A DNA stretch of 64,000 nt from Blepharisma stoltei (lineage: Eukaryota; Ciliophora; Heterotrichea; Heterotrichida; Blepharismidae): NCBI GenBank assembly GCA_914767885.1, contig CAJZBQ010000043.1, positions 620,001 to 684,000 on the forward strand. Reading direction: 5' to 3'. The notes under the pieces were generated by a model that had not been told where the DNA came from, did no database searches, and saw only the letters and a program-made list of their open reading frames with translations. Below are positions 11,801-22,700 of the stretch, in pieces (positions within the stretch are counted from its first letter, which is position 1; each line of letters begins with the position of its first letter). The position numbers were made by a program, and so were the translations under genes.

Positions 11801-12039
11801 AAACTCAAAAAGTTGGGAAAACACTAGGAAATAATAACGAGAATTTAGCATACTTTGAAGGCAAAAAAACTGGAATTGTAGACGATGATCTGAATTTAAA
11901 TGATACAAAAATAAGACCTGCTGAAGAAGACAGCCCGTTTGAAGAAACTATGGGAGATGAATCATTCAAGAAAACTTCAAAATCAGAAAGAACTGAGGAG
12001 ATTTATTCTTTGAGGAGAAAGAAAGTTCTATCCCCTTAG
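5895..12039 (+). CDS. paralogue 1: LamG / Cys-rich / multi-pass membrane surface protein
   Basis: A predicted 1607-aa surface protein. The signal peptide is MIICTAYFLLSLIYLVHA. LamG-like modules follow (FGISLWVKI; VTGWIKP...YADLRLYPG; DFTIELWAMP...ALYAVSLTFDD), then a CHPSCATC Cys module, furin/EGF-like repeats, a CGDGKHMGQAQCDDGN module, a TPPEPSLAY Ig-like module, and about eight membrane helices with RTGIESFLE and RPFEKSVLGN. Introns of 15 nt lie at 6137-6151 and 7922-7936, and a third (6270-6375) is split by an IES. Four exonic insertions (6860-7355, 10101, 11181, 11628) must be removed; doing so gives exactly 1608 codons. TGA encodes Trp repeatedly. A role in binding sugars, surfaces or cells is inferred from the domains only. 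Confidence 0.85.
6278..6368. mobile_element. 91-bp IES inside a 15-nt intron of paralogue 1
   Basis: Paralogues have a 15-nt intron just before the conserved (T/A)(P/I)S(D/T)NWIF. Here GTAAACTA and TATATAG are separated by 91 bp. Removing 6278-6368 restores a 15-nt intron, GTAAACTATATATAG. TAT is repeated at both edges. The insert is AT-rich and non-coding. Confidence 0.65.
6846..7369 (+). mobile_element. GC-rich retroposon-like IES in paralogue 1
   Basis: A 496-bp GC-rich insert (6860-7355) lies between perfect 14-bp repeats ATCTGTCACAGGGT (6846-6859 and 7356-7369). One end reads AAATAAAATGGCGACG, similar to the head of the 48522 element. The other is a short repeat, AACTAAGACTAAG. Collapsing the repeats rejoins SLSVTG to WIKPSS, matching the ITGWIQ or VTGWLQ of paralogues. 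The repeat contains no TA dinucleotide, unlike most IESs here. Confidence 0.78.
10101..10494. mobile_element. 394-bp MITE IES in paralogue 1
   Basis: Bounded by TAA (10101-10103 and 10495-10497). The ends are C-rich, CCCCCCCTCCCTGAGTGAGC on the left and the complement TGTTCACTCACGGAGGGGGG on the right. Excision leaving one TAA joins LIFLSP to KYPENV exactly as in paralogues (LSPKYPDN). The length is not a multiple of three, so retention would break the gene. Confidence 0.88.
11181..11349. mobile_element. 169-bp IES in paralogue 1
   Basis: TAA at 11181-11183 and 11350-11352. Its left end TAACTCCTC resembles the C-rich-end MITEs. Removal joins SLILL to RPFEKSVLGN, the conserved paralogue sequence, in frame. 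The interior is AT-rich and non-coding. Confidence 0.82.
11628..11739. mobile_element. 112-bp IES in paralogue 1
   Basis: TATA repeats at 11628-11631 and 11740-11743. Excision joins ANKFARFY to KGKAMIDTIVLDNKV, in line with the ANKF...IILDNKV tail of paralogue 2. The interior has in-frame stops. Confidence 0.72.
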
Positions 12040-13166
12040 TTTATTAATAAATATAAAAAAGTATTTATTAAATGTAAGAATATTAATGAAATATGATTAA
12101 AATCCAAATACATGATAAGAAATAATTTAAAAATCCGTTGATTTCTGATATTTTGAATAAAATATAATTTTGATCTTATATTAAATAAATCAATATTTTA
12201 TTGTAATATATTGCTTAATAGCTAATATGATATGCATAAATCTCTAATATTGAACAAATTTATTTTCTATAGATATGCTTAATTTTATTTTAACATAAAT
12301 TCAATAATGCTATTATAAAAAAACTCTTATAAATATTTTTTGAATGATTTGAATTAATTCTCTTTATAGTTGTTGCATAATTATATTTATTAGGCATTTT
12401 AATATTAATATTCTTATAAATTTAAAAGATGCTTATTTAACCTTAGGCCTCAAACAGCTTTTCTCAATTTAATACTTTTTACCTTTTGCAGAGCTCTTCA
12501 CCTAATACAAATCTTTGAAAGATGAACACCAGCCAAAGTCGCTCTATAACGATGGAAAATATACCTATTTATAAAGAATATAAACATTCAGACGATTTAC
12601 CATTAATATATATTCACATAGTAAATAGGATAACGGTTAACCAGTAGAAATGCTTTCATTTATTGTGGAGAGGTATTTTCATGATAAAATTAGTTAATAA
12701 TAATGATCAAAGTTCAGTCTTAACTACTGATAAAGAAAGACACTAGACAGGATCGCTTTAACTTTAGCTCAATATTGCATTAAGATTCAAAATTTAATCA
12801 TATATATTTTTAATTTTTCTTAAATCTTCCATATTTACTTACTCTCTGTGAGTGAACAAAACTATTTGAAATTTACTTTTGAGAAATTAATCCATAGCAA
12901 AAATTTTTAATATATTTTTTTGTAAATAATTTGATATATAATTAAGGTTTATATAATCAGATATTCAGTATTCAGCTAATCATTTTAAACTTTAAACAGC
13001 TTGCACCCTAAAACACAAATTATTATGAATATACATTTTAACTTAATTTTTTGCATTTTTAAAATAATTCTATATATAAAAAACCCCTCAATAAATTTTC
13101 CTTGATTATAGAAGAGGGAGTTCAGGCTAAAAGTTTCCATATCGAATAATTTCAGTAATAACTATA
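12040..13166. other. spacer between paralogues 1 and 2
   Basis: AT-rich DNA. It holds a diverged MITE-like element at about 12839-13122 (CTCTGTGAGTGAACAAAA at the left, GAGGGAG at the right). A short frame, 12522-12746 (+), begins MNTSQSRSITMENIPIYKEY but has an in-frame TAG after 41 codons and is not supported as a gene. Nothing else is evident. Confidence 0.5.
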
Positions 13167-16100
13167 ATGATATCGTTGCCATTATTACTGTTCTTATCCA
13201 GGTGCCTATTTACCTATAGCTCAAGTGTTCTACCAGTATTTCCTTCAACTTATTCTCAGTATTTTGATAATTCTTCACCTCGAGTTAATATAAGCCTTTC
13301 TGAAGCATTCCTCCTGGGCGAAGAAAACCAAGGCATATTTGGTCTTTCCCTTTGAATTAAAATAATTGATTCAACAGCAAGTGGCGAAATTTTCAAATTC
13401 GAGACAGAAAAGAGTCTTAATGAACCTAGATATTGATATCCCAATCTCCAATATTCACCGCATGGCTATTTTATTTTACAATTAATTGATAAAGAAGACA
13501 CAGATATAGCCCAAGAGCGATTATTGATCGCCCTGGGCTATAATAAGGCTCAGAAACTCCCCGAGTTGGTTTTTCAACTCAAGTTGACAAACCAACTCGG
13601 GGAGTTGACAAATACCCTTTATAGGCGGCATTTGTCAACTCCCCGAGTTGGTTTGTCAATTTGAGTTGAAAAACCAACTCGGGGAGTTTTCTGAGCCTTA
13701 TTATAGCCCAGGGCGATCAATAATCGCTCCTGGGCTATATCACAATCATTTTTGTATTATTTATTTAGACCCCCTCCACAAATTGAATATTTCTAGCTTT
13801 CTCTGTCAGCTATGAAATGAAATCTTCCATTTTTTATTATACTGTGAATCTCTTTTTGGCTCATTATAAAAAAGCCTGAATAGGCCTTGTGACTAATCCA
13901 CTCTAAAAGTACTATATATAGTCAATATTGCAGATTCTAATTTAAACTGGCTTGATCAGTATAAATTGTTCAAGCCAATGGCTCGATCTTGCTGAATGTA
14001 TTGTTCAGGTGACAAAAAATGAAGCTCTTGATATACAATAGTTTAGGAACAGAAATTTATAAAAGTGGAAAATATACTTCTAATTTTCCTATGAAATTTG
14101 ATTCATTATTATGGATTGGAGGACCAGGAAACATGTGTGCAAGAATTGGCGATGTTAAATTTTATAATAATATTTGCAATGATGCTGCTGATTGAAATTT
14201 AGTTGCCTTAAATTCTTGCATAGGGATAAGCTGTGCAAGTTTATATCCAAGTATTTGTTATGCTGAATGCGATCAATGGTGTAAAAGTGAATCAGAATGG
14301 TTTTTACCTTTAATAAGGCCTGTTTTAAACCCTTATATGCCTTATATTAGTATTCAGCGTAGGAGTTATGATATAAAATATGAGGATGTCTATTTTGATG
14401 TAAATATTCCTGCAAATGGATGAAACGATTATTCAGTTACAGGTTGGGTCCAATTCCCAGTATGTCATTCTGAATTAACTACATTTTTTGAGCTCGCGAA
14501 TGCGTTTGCTGTGCCAGTTTTGAATATTAGCTTGACATCTAGCTCTTTATCAAATCCTTGTGACACACTTATGGCGGCTGTTTATAATCTGAATAGCGTA
14601 AATTATGCATATAGCTCTGTGTCACTTATCCTTTTTAGATTAGCAAGCAATTTATTGCTCGATATCATGCAGATTTTTTTATTGCTTAAAAAATGCTCTA
14701 AAATTGAAGCTTCAAGAATTATCTAGAGAAACAATGGCTATAATCATTAAATTATATTTCAAATTATTATTTATAAAGCTTATTAAAAAAGTAGAGATAA
14801 ATTTAACCAATTTTTTTCGCTAACAAAGGGGGTGTTAGCAGTTCAAGCTTTATTGGAAATTGGTTCTTTTTTGGGGCTACTGTTAATTCAGGATCAAAAT
14901 TGCTTACTTTATATACTCAAAATAGCGCTAATCCACCTTCAGCTTCATTTCCTCTTATTTCTTCATCATTTGCTTATCCTTATGTAGCTGCACCGTTAAC
15001 TGTTTCAATAAAGTTTTATATCGGCGAGAATGCATATTTTATAATATACCCAGGAAATTATGCGGATTTTCGGGTTTACCCTGGAAATCATATTGATACC
15101 ACATTATTGCAATATAGCAATAATATATATAGTGCTGCTACTTATATTGAACCTCACTGTTCTCTATGGGAGTCAATTTGGTATTGCAAAGCATGCGAAA
15201 ATGGATATTTTATTAAAAATGGACTATGTCAAAGTAATTCATAAGTAGAATGTCACCCTTCATGTGAGACATGCAGCTCAGATAATACAGAAACTGTGTG
15301 CTTAAGCTGTGCAAATGGATATTATGCTCAGCCAGGCCATCCTACTATGTGCCTTGATTATTGCCCACTAGGCTATATATGGGATTCTTCTCTTAGAAAA
15401 TGCACTGGTACAAAAGATACTATCGCCAACATTAATTTTGATGACAATCTATCAGGAAACTTTATTTCTTCCAATATCTACGTTGGCTTTGGCAAGGAAA
15501 AAAACTATTACCCAGATTTCGACTTTTTCGATCCTTTGCCTGCCAACAAAAGGGGTATCTATTTAGATAACGACGAGTTAACTATTACTCCAAAAGATTC
15601 TATACAGGCTGGAAGATTAGTGGGCACTGATTTCACAATCGAAATATGAGCTATGGTTCATTCTTACGGGGATCTATATAAGGCAAGCGTAGGTCGCGCA
15701 TTTATTATCAATGATCCAGTATTGAATTATGAAAACTTCTACCAAATAATCGTTGCAGAGTTTAAAATAGATCAATATGAGAGATTATCATTTTTAGTAC
15801 AAGTTATAGATTCAGAATATAAGCATCTAAATATCGACACAGCTTGACCCACGATTATTAACTCTTTCAGTAATCCGGAATGATGCTTATATTCCCTTTC
15901 GCTATCCTACGACGATTTATCAAAAACTACTCAAATTTTGCTTTCAACAAATACTGATCATTATATTGAGACAGTTGCAGCTTATTATAAAGAGCTCTAT
16001 GGAATGAATCATTATATAGGAGATCTGCCGAGTGCAGCTCGCGGATTCTTCTATAGCTTTGCAATGTACAATTATGCAAAAACTTATAGTGAGATTCAGC

Positions 16101-18681
16101 TAACCTTAGGAATTTGCAGTTCCTGCTCAGCTTGCCCAGGGGTCTTGAATTATTGTTTACCGACTTGTGATAAAACAGAATATGTAGATGATAACGGAAA
16201 CTGCCAAAAATGCCTAAGTTCATGCACAGGGATATGCTCAAGAGCTGGCACTTGTAACCTCTGCTATGATGATTTGTGCTATAAATGCACCAAATATGAA
16301 TCTGGGACTTGTAGCCAATGTGTTGAAAATGCGATTCTTAAAAGCGGACAGTGTGAATGCCAAAGCGGATATATAAAGCAAAGTTCTAAATGTGTAGATA
16401 AGTGTGAAGACGGGTATTACCTTGATTTAAATACTCAATCATGTCTCAGCTGTCTATCAAATTGTTTGAAATGCAGTGAAGAAAACATTTGCACTATATG
16501 TGAAAACGATTTTGTTTTAAAAAATGGGATCTGCGAATGCGCAGACAGCTATTTTACCGATTCTTCAAATAAATGCTCTAAATGTGATAGCCTGTGCTTA
16601 ACCTGCTCAATTATTTCATCAAATTGCACATCTTGTACCCAGAGCGCTCCTATTTTATATGACACCAATAATTGCTATCCTTGCAAATCATTTGAAGGAT
16701 ACTCCAGCTCCTTTATTGTTTCAGCTAAAGATTTTTCAGACACTTTGCTATCTCAGTTATCTTCTATAGTTAACTACACCGACTGGCACGGGGTGCTTTT
16801 GGCTCAGTTTCGAGCCAAAAGCATCCCGTGCCAGTCAGTGCAGTTCACTATAATTGTATTGAAATATGTGGAGATGGAAGAAATATGGGGCAAGCACAAT
16901 GTGACGATGGGAATAATAACAATGGAGATGGCTGCTCATCTAATTGCACTGTAGAAACTGGATGATCTTGTAGTGGAGGAAGCACAAACTCTCTTGATAT
17001 ATGTAAAGATTTAATGCCGCCCTCTCCAATTCTTGCATATTTAAGTGAAAACGGCTCAGGCTATCTTCTTGTTTTATCATTCAGCGAAGCTGTATATTTC
17101 GACATTGAAATACCAAAAAATATTAAAATAGAAATTTCTGGAATTACAAAATTTATATGGTCAATTTCTTTGAAAAATTCTATATATATTATTACATTGG
17201 AAATTTATGAAAATGTTGCTAGTGGGACAAGTGTAATTGTAAATTTTATAGACCCAAGCTCAGTTGTAGATTTAAATGGGAATGTAATGCAAGAAAGCTA
17301 CGCTCAAACCAAATTGGCTACTTCATTTACTTATCAGTTAGGTCAGTTAATGGAGACGTCTGTAACTACTGTTACCACATCTGCAACTGTTGGAGCTGTT
17401 GTTGGGTCTATATCATCAGGCATGACTCTTGGGATGTTTAATCTTCAAGCATTGTGGGGTATGGTTGAAATGATGCAAATTCAGTATTATTTAATATTTT
17501 TGTCGCCAAAATATCCTGATAATCTTTTATCATATATCAGTGCTCTTAGCATAGCAAATGGAAATTTCTTGCCAAACCCTTTCCAAAAATATTTAATCAA
17601 GAGAGATCCATTTCCTGATCCTCCTGAAAGATTTATAGAAGAAAACTTTAATACTGATTTTATTATGAATGCTGGACAATTTTTGCTAGTTTGGTTTCTC
17701 ATTTTGATAGGTCTTCCGATAGTTTTGCTTTTTTTAAAACTTTTTCCAAAAGTTTCAATATTTAGGTGGCTTAAAAGATCGTATTTATTCTCAATCTTAC
17801 TAAGAATAGGAATCGAGTCATTTTTAGAAATCACTCTCTCAGTTTTTCTCCAGTGAAGAGAAATCTCAGAACCAAATCAAAATATAGGCTACCTCTCATT
17901 GATTTTAAGTTTTATTACTATGGCTTATCTAATACTAACATTTTTGCTTATTATTTGGCAAGTTACGCTGAAGTCAGAGGAGGAGCTTACTACAGAGGTT
18001 CATGAAGTACGATTTGGCACATTATATGAGGGCTTTAAAACTAGCTCAAAACTAACAGCATCATTCCTTTTATTACAAAATGCACGCAGAGTGCTCTTTG
18101 CTATTTTTTGTGTATTTTTATATGAGTATACAATTATTCAAGTTACACTTTCAGCTGTCTTATCATTTATCTATACAATTTCATTAGTTCTATTAAGACC
18201 TTTCAAATCAAAAATTTTAGGCAATGGTCTCCACATATCTAGCGAATTTTGCTATTTTTCTGCACATTGTATGATACTTAAGTTTTTAGATGACCAATTA
18301 TCTGACAACGACAGGGTAAGGCTAGGCTGAATCGTTATTGCTCTATTATGTTTTTCTGTGATGCTTCATATATTTGCGCTTTTTATAACACAGATTATTA
18401 GCATTATCCAAGGAATTAAGCATCTTAAAAACAATTTTATGAAAAATTTTGCTAATAAATTTGTGCACATTGGAAAGTCAAATTTAAAGTCTATTATATT
18501 AGATAATAAAGTTTCACCAAAAAATCAGGAAAATGAAAGTGAAAGTTTTACTAAAAGGAAAAGAAAGCATATAGAAATTAAAGATGAAATCCACTCATTT
18601 AGAAAGACCAAAATTGTCCCAATTGATGAAAGTTTATATACAGATACTATGGGCGATGAATTTTTCACAAGGAAAGAATAG
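13167..18681 (+). CDS. paralogue 2: LamG / Cys-rich / multi-pass membrane surface protein
   Basis: Predicted 1584 aa with the array architecture. The signal peptide begins MISLPLLLFLSRCLF. LamG-like modules include FGLSLWIKI, YADFRVYPGN and DFTIEIWAM, followed by CHPSCETC, furin-like repeats, a CGDG/CDDGN module (the reading just after an 86-bp IES), a PPSPILAYL Ig-like module, about eight membrane helices and a basic cytosolic tail. Introns are 13754-13768 and 15234-15248. Removing four IESs (13505, 13815, 14626, 16765) plus the introns gives exactly 1585 codons, ending in TAG. In-frame TGA codons replace Trp, for example in ETGWSCSGG. The second half of the membrane region is intact. Confidence 0.85.
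13505..13737. mobile_element. 233-bp nested-palindrome IES in paralogue 2
   Basis: The TA target is duplicated (13505-13506 and 13738-13739). The element starts TAGCCCAAGAGCGATTATTG and is an almost perfect palindrome to its other end. Each arm contains its own smaller inverted repeat, AACTCCCCGAGTTGGTTT and its complement, giving four copies of that motif. Excision gives DTDITIIF just before the 15-nt intron, in frame. Confidence 0.85.
13815..14016. mobile_element. 202-bp IES with AAATGAA repeats in paralogue 2
   Basis: AAATGAA occurs at 13815-13821 and 14017-14023. Collapsing the two restores FSVSYEMKLLIYNSLGT, matching FSASYEKKLLLFYCNNLGT of paralogue 3. There is no TA in the repeat and no clear terminal inverted repeats. 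An internal GGCTTGA...TCAAGCC hairpin is present. Confidence 0.72.
14626..14834. mobile_element. 209-bp MITE-like IES in paralogue 2
   Basis: TTA at 14626-14628 and 14835-14837. The right end, CGCTAACAAAGGGGGTG, is a diverged form of the C-rich-end family. Removal rejoins SSVSL to SSSFIGNWFFFG, as in paralogues. Confidence 0.78.
16765..16850. mobile_element. 86-bp single-hairpin IES in paralogue 2
   Basis: The TA target is duplicated. The element starts TAGTTAACTACACCGACTGG and is inverted almost perfectly from end to end (GGCACGGGGTGCTTTTGGCTC and complement), leaving only a few bases of loop. Excision restores LSSNCIEICGDGR, the conserved start of the CGDG module. Retention would shift the frame. 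Confidence 0.88.
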
Positions 18682-19732
18682 ATTATGTTTGGTTATTAAA
18701 ATAATCATTATATTTCATTTTTAATTTAGCCTATTATTTGAATACTCTTGTAGTTTGGGTATTAAAGAATATGACCTTTTGTATAAAAATTGGCAGACTA
18801 TTTGTGTATTTTTATATTTCCTTATTGGAAAAGAGATTCATTTCTTCAGATTAATTGTTTATTATTTTCCAAGAAAATATTATTTATAGGTAAGAGTGAT
18901 GGATTAATAAAATAATAATTTGAAGTTATTAGATATATTTTTCAAAATATATGCTGAATCCTACTTGTAGCTATTTTAAAATATCCACAATAATTAAGAT
19001 AAAACAGATTCTAAAAAATATTTTAATATATATTTCTTCTCCTATTTCTTAATTTTTCCCCAATAATTCTTAAATTAATATTTGTACTTGTTTAAACTTA
19101 TCTGATTCTAGTTTTACAATTATTTGTATCAGCTAGCATTCAAAAGTGAGGTTTCACATCCAAATAATTTTTCAAATTGCATCTCTTAATCGAAAACTTT
19201 GGATAAATCTAGCGCAAGCTCTTTGGTAGCTATTCAATATCTCATTGGGCTTTGATTCTGATTTCTTCAATTAAATCCATGTTAAGTTTCAAAATAAAAG
19301 CTTGATTAAAAAAAATTACTATAAAATAATAATTTTTTTAAAATTTTTGCCCGCTCACTAAGGAACTGAGCCTCAAATACAGCATCACTCTTTAAAGTTA
19401 TCGACTTGGACATATCCTATGTCAATTTTTTATATTGTATTGCATGCTAAACTTTAATCTCTAAAAAATTTAAATGGCTAATACTCATACAATCTTTTAA
19501 ACTCAGCTTGGCTTCACTCTCTATACCATCTCTCTGCTTGAAGAGGCCCTGTGGGTATAGCTAAAGATGGACTGAAACTATTTAAATTGCAGGCAAGCCT
19601 CCCTTAGATTATCGACTTCTACCAAATACCTCTCATATATTTTTAGCAATTATGAACTTTAGATTTTGATAACCTTCATGCTAATTTTCCCTCTAATTAA
19701 TATTAAAAATATATCTAAATAATATTAATTGC
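18682..19732. other. spacer between paralogues 2 and 3
   Basis: AT-rich, with no supported gene. The last ~350 bp (from about 19385) are clearly similar to the DNA upstream of paralogue 4 (25450-25784), including ACTCTTTAAAGTTATCGACT, so the duplicated unit of genes 3 and 4 includes their upstream region and probably the promoter. Confidence 0.6.
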
Positions 19733-22700
19733 ATGGCTGTATGCGTATTTCTTTTAGTCTTTTTGTCTCAAACTGCATCAAGCTCTGATATCGTATCAAT
19801 ATTTCCACCGTATCACTCTCAGTATGTTGATAGCTTTATTAACACAACAGCAGTGCAGCTTACAGAAGCAGTTTTAGGAGGAGAAGAAAAGCATACAACT
19901 TTTGGAATCTCTTTATGGGTCAAAATAATAGAACCTAGAAAGAGTGGTGATATTTTTTGATTGGAACATGGAAAGTAATTAATATTCAGAGGAGATTTTT
20001 TGCAATTTCCTTGTATTACTTATGTTTGAAAAAGTTCAGCAGCTTTCATTTTATATCTCCAGCTTTATACATTGTTCACCGAAGAAGACCAAAAATTATC
20101 TCTTCTTATTGTAAGCAATATTTAGACTCCTTCTGATAATTGAATATTTATAGCTTTCTCAGCAAGCTACGAAAAAAAATTGTTACTGTTTTATTGCAAT
20201 AACTTAGGAACTGAATCTTTCAATTCAGGAGTTTTGGAAGAGGAAGTAATTTTATCAAATGCGGTTTTATTATTTGGAATACAGAATTTCAGTGGGAGGA
20301 TAGGCGACTTTAAGGTTCATAACAATATATTTAATGAGATTTCAGACTGACGTTTGCAATACTCAACTTCATGCGTAGAGGTAAGCTGTACAAGCTTGTT
20401 TCCAATTATAGAGTATGGAAAATGTGACCAACGATGTGGATCACAGCCCGAAACATTTTTGCCGATATTTCAGCCAACTTTATATTCAAAGACTCCTTAT
20501 ATGACTATTGATAAAAAATCATACGTCTATAACCCGTGAAAGGAATGCAATGACTTTTCAATCACAGGGTGGATTCAAGTGCCAGCATGCCAAAATAAAT
20601 CGGAAACTATTTTAGAAATTTCTAATAATGGCCATATTATAAGTATTGCAGTAAAATTAAAGAGCAGCAGCCTTTTAGCTCACTGTGATGTTTTAGAAGC
20701 AACAATTTACAGCTTTGAAAATAAAACTGATGATTCAGTTCAACTTATTTCTCCAAATTATATCGGAAATTGGTTCTTTTTTGCTATAACTTTAAATTCC
20801 ACTACGAAGTTATTTACGCTCTATTCTCAAAATAGTATTAGTGCTCCATCTGCCTCTTTTCCCTTAATTTCTTCATCAATTCCTTATGCCTACTCTGTTC
20901 TACCATTAGCATCGTTCAGCTGGATTGTGATTGGAGGAACTCGTCTAGAGATTTATCCAGGGAATTATGCAGATTTTAGATTTTATCCTGGTAATGCTAT
21001 TGATACTACTTTAATGCAATATAACAGCAATATATTCAGCGCTGCTACTTATCTTGATCCTCATTGCACTTTATGAGAGTCAATATGGTATTGCAAAGCA
21101 TGTGAAATCGGGTATTTTGTTAAAAATGGAATATGCAATAGTAATTTATAAGTAGAATGCCACCCTTCATGCAATGGCTGCAGCTCTGATGACACAGAAG
21201 CTGATTGTTTGGCCTGCGCAAGTGGATATTATGCCCAGCCAGGCCATCCTTCATTGTGCTTTAATTATTGTCCATTAGGCTTTGTAAAGGATTCTTATCT
21301 TAACCAATGTACAGGCACTCAAGGAGTTATTGCCAACATAAATTTTGACAACAATCTATCAGGTGATTTTATTTCTTCTTACGTTTATATACAATTTGGA
21401 GAATTATCTGATGAGTATTGTCCAAAATTTGACTATTTAGATCCCTTGCCTGCCAACAAAAGAGGGATATTTATTCACTCTACATTAGTAAAAATAATCT
21501 CCCAGTCTCCTACTCAAGAAGATAGGCTATTTAGTTCTGATTTTACTATTGAAATTTGATCGTTAGTTAATAATCATGGAACTTTATTTCGTGCAAATTG
21601 CTTCAGCAGCCATAAATACTATGGCTACGATCTAGGCCCTCTATGAAACTTATATTTTGATTTCGGGTCAATGCTTTATAAGAATAATTTATATGTTTTC
21701 TTATTAGCCTGCATGAATTGACTAAAATTTTTAAAAATTTTCATTTTAATAATTTTTATATTTACTATTTTGAGAAAATTTCTCTTCGCATATTAAAGCG
21801 TGATGAAAGTCAAGAGACAATAATCTCACCATTGGAAAGCTCTTCGGAATGGGCTTTGTATTCTGTCTCTCTTACTTACGATGACATTACCAAGTCTACT
21901 AAAATATTATTTGTCATCAATAAAAATTCATATACGGCTATTGTGTCAAATCATTATAAAGAGTTACCTGGAATGATTCATAGTATTGGAAATTTGAATG
22001 GAGATTCATTCATAGGGTTTTTGTATAGTTTGGCAATGTATAACTATGGGAAAACTTATAATGAAATTTTGCCAAGTGTAGGCACTTGCAGCTCTTGCTC
22101 TGCTTGCCCAGCTGTCTTGAAGTCTTGTTTGCCAACTTGTAATGCAACTGAATATGTAGATGAGAATGGAAACTGCCAAAAGTGTCCAAGTGAATGCTCA
22201 TGAATATGCTCAAGGGCTGGGACTTGCAATCTTTGCTACGACGATTTATGCTATAAATGCACTAAATATGAAATTGGGACTTGCATCCAGTGTGTTGAGA
22301 ATGCAGCTCTTAGCAGTGGACAATGTGAGTGCCAAAGTGGATATATAAAGCAAGGATCTCGATGTGTAGAAAAATGCAGCGATGGGTTTCATTTGGATGC
22401 AAGCACTCAATCTTGTATTGGCTGTCTTAGCAATTGTTTAAAGTGTAGCAATGGAGAAAGCTGCACAATATGTAAGACGGGATTTGTTGAGCGAAATGGA
22501 AAATGTGAATGCTCTGACGGATATTTTTTAGACTCTTCAAATAACTGCTCAAAATGTGATATTTCATGCTTAACTTGCTCAATTAATTCCTCAAATTGCT
22601 CATCTTGCATATGAAATTTGCCTATTCTATATGGCAATAAATGCTACCCATGCGATTCATTTGAAAGTTATTCCACCTATTTTATTATTCCGATTTCATA

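Noticed and set aside
13395-13410. A first 16-nt intron in paralogue 2 (GTCTTAATGAACCTAG)
   Set aside because: The sequence is already open and aligns without it; removing 16 nt would shift the frame.
15927-16241. Minus-strand frames opposite the Cys-rich repeats in several paralogues (for example 22010-22213, 37821-38090, 43374-43670)
   Set aside because: They mirror conserved coding sequence on the + strand and recur only because the paralogues are similar.
19180-19290. Possible small minus-strand gene starting MDLIEEIRIKAQWDIE
   Set aside because: It stops after 16 codons, and no 15-nt intron joins it to a longer frame.
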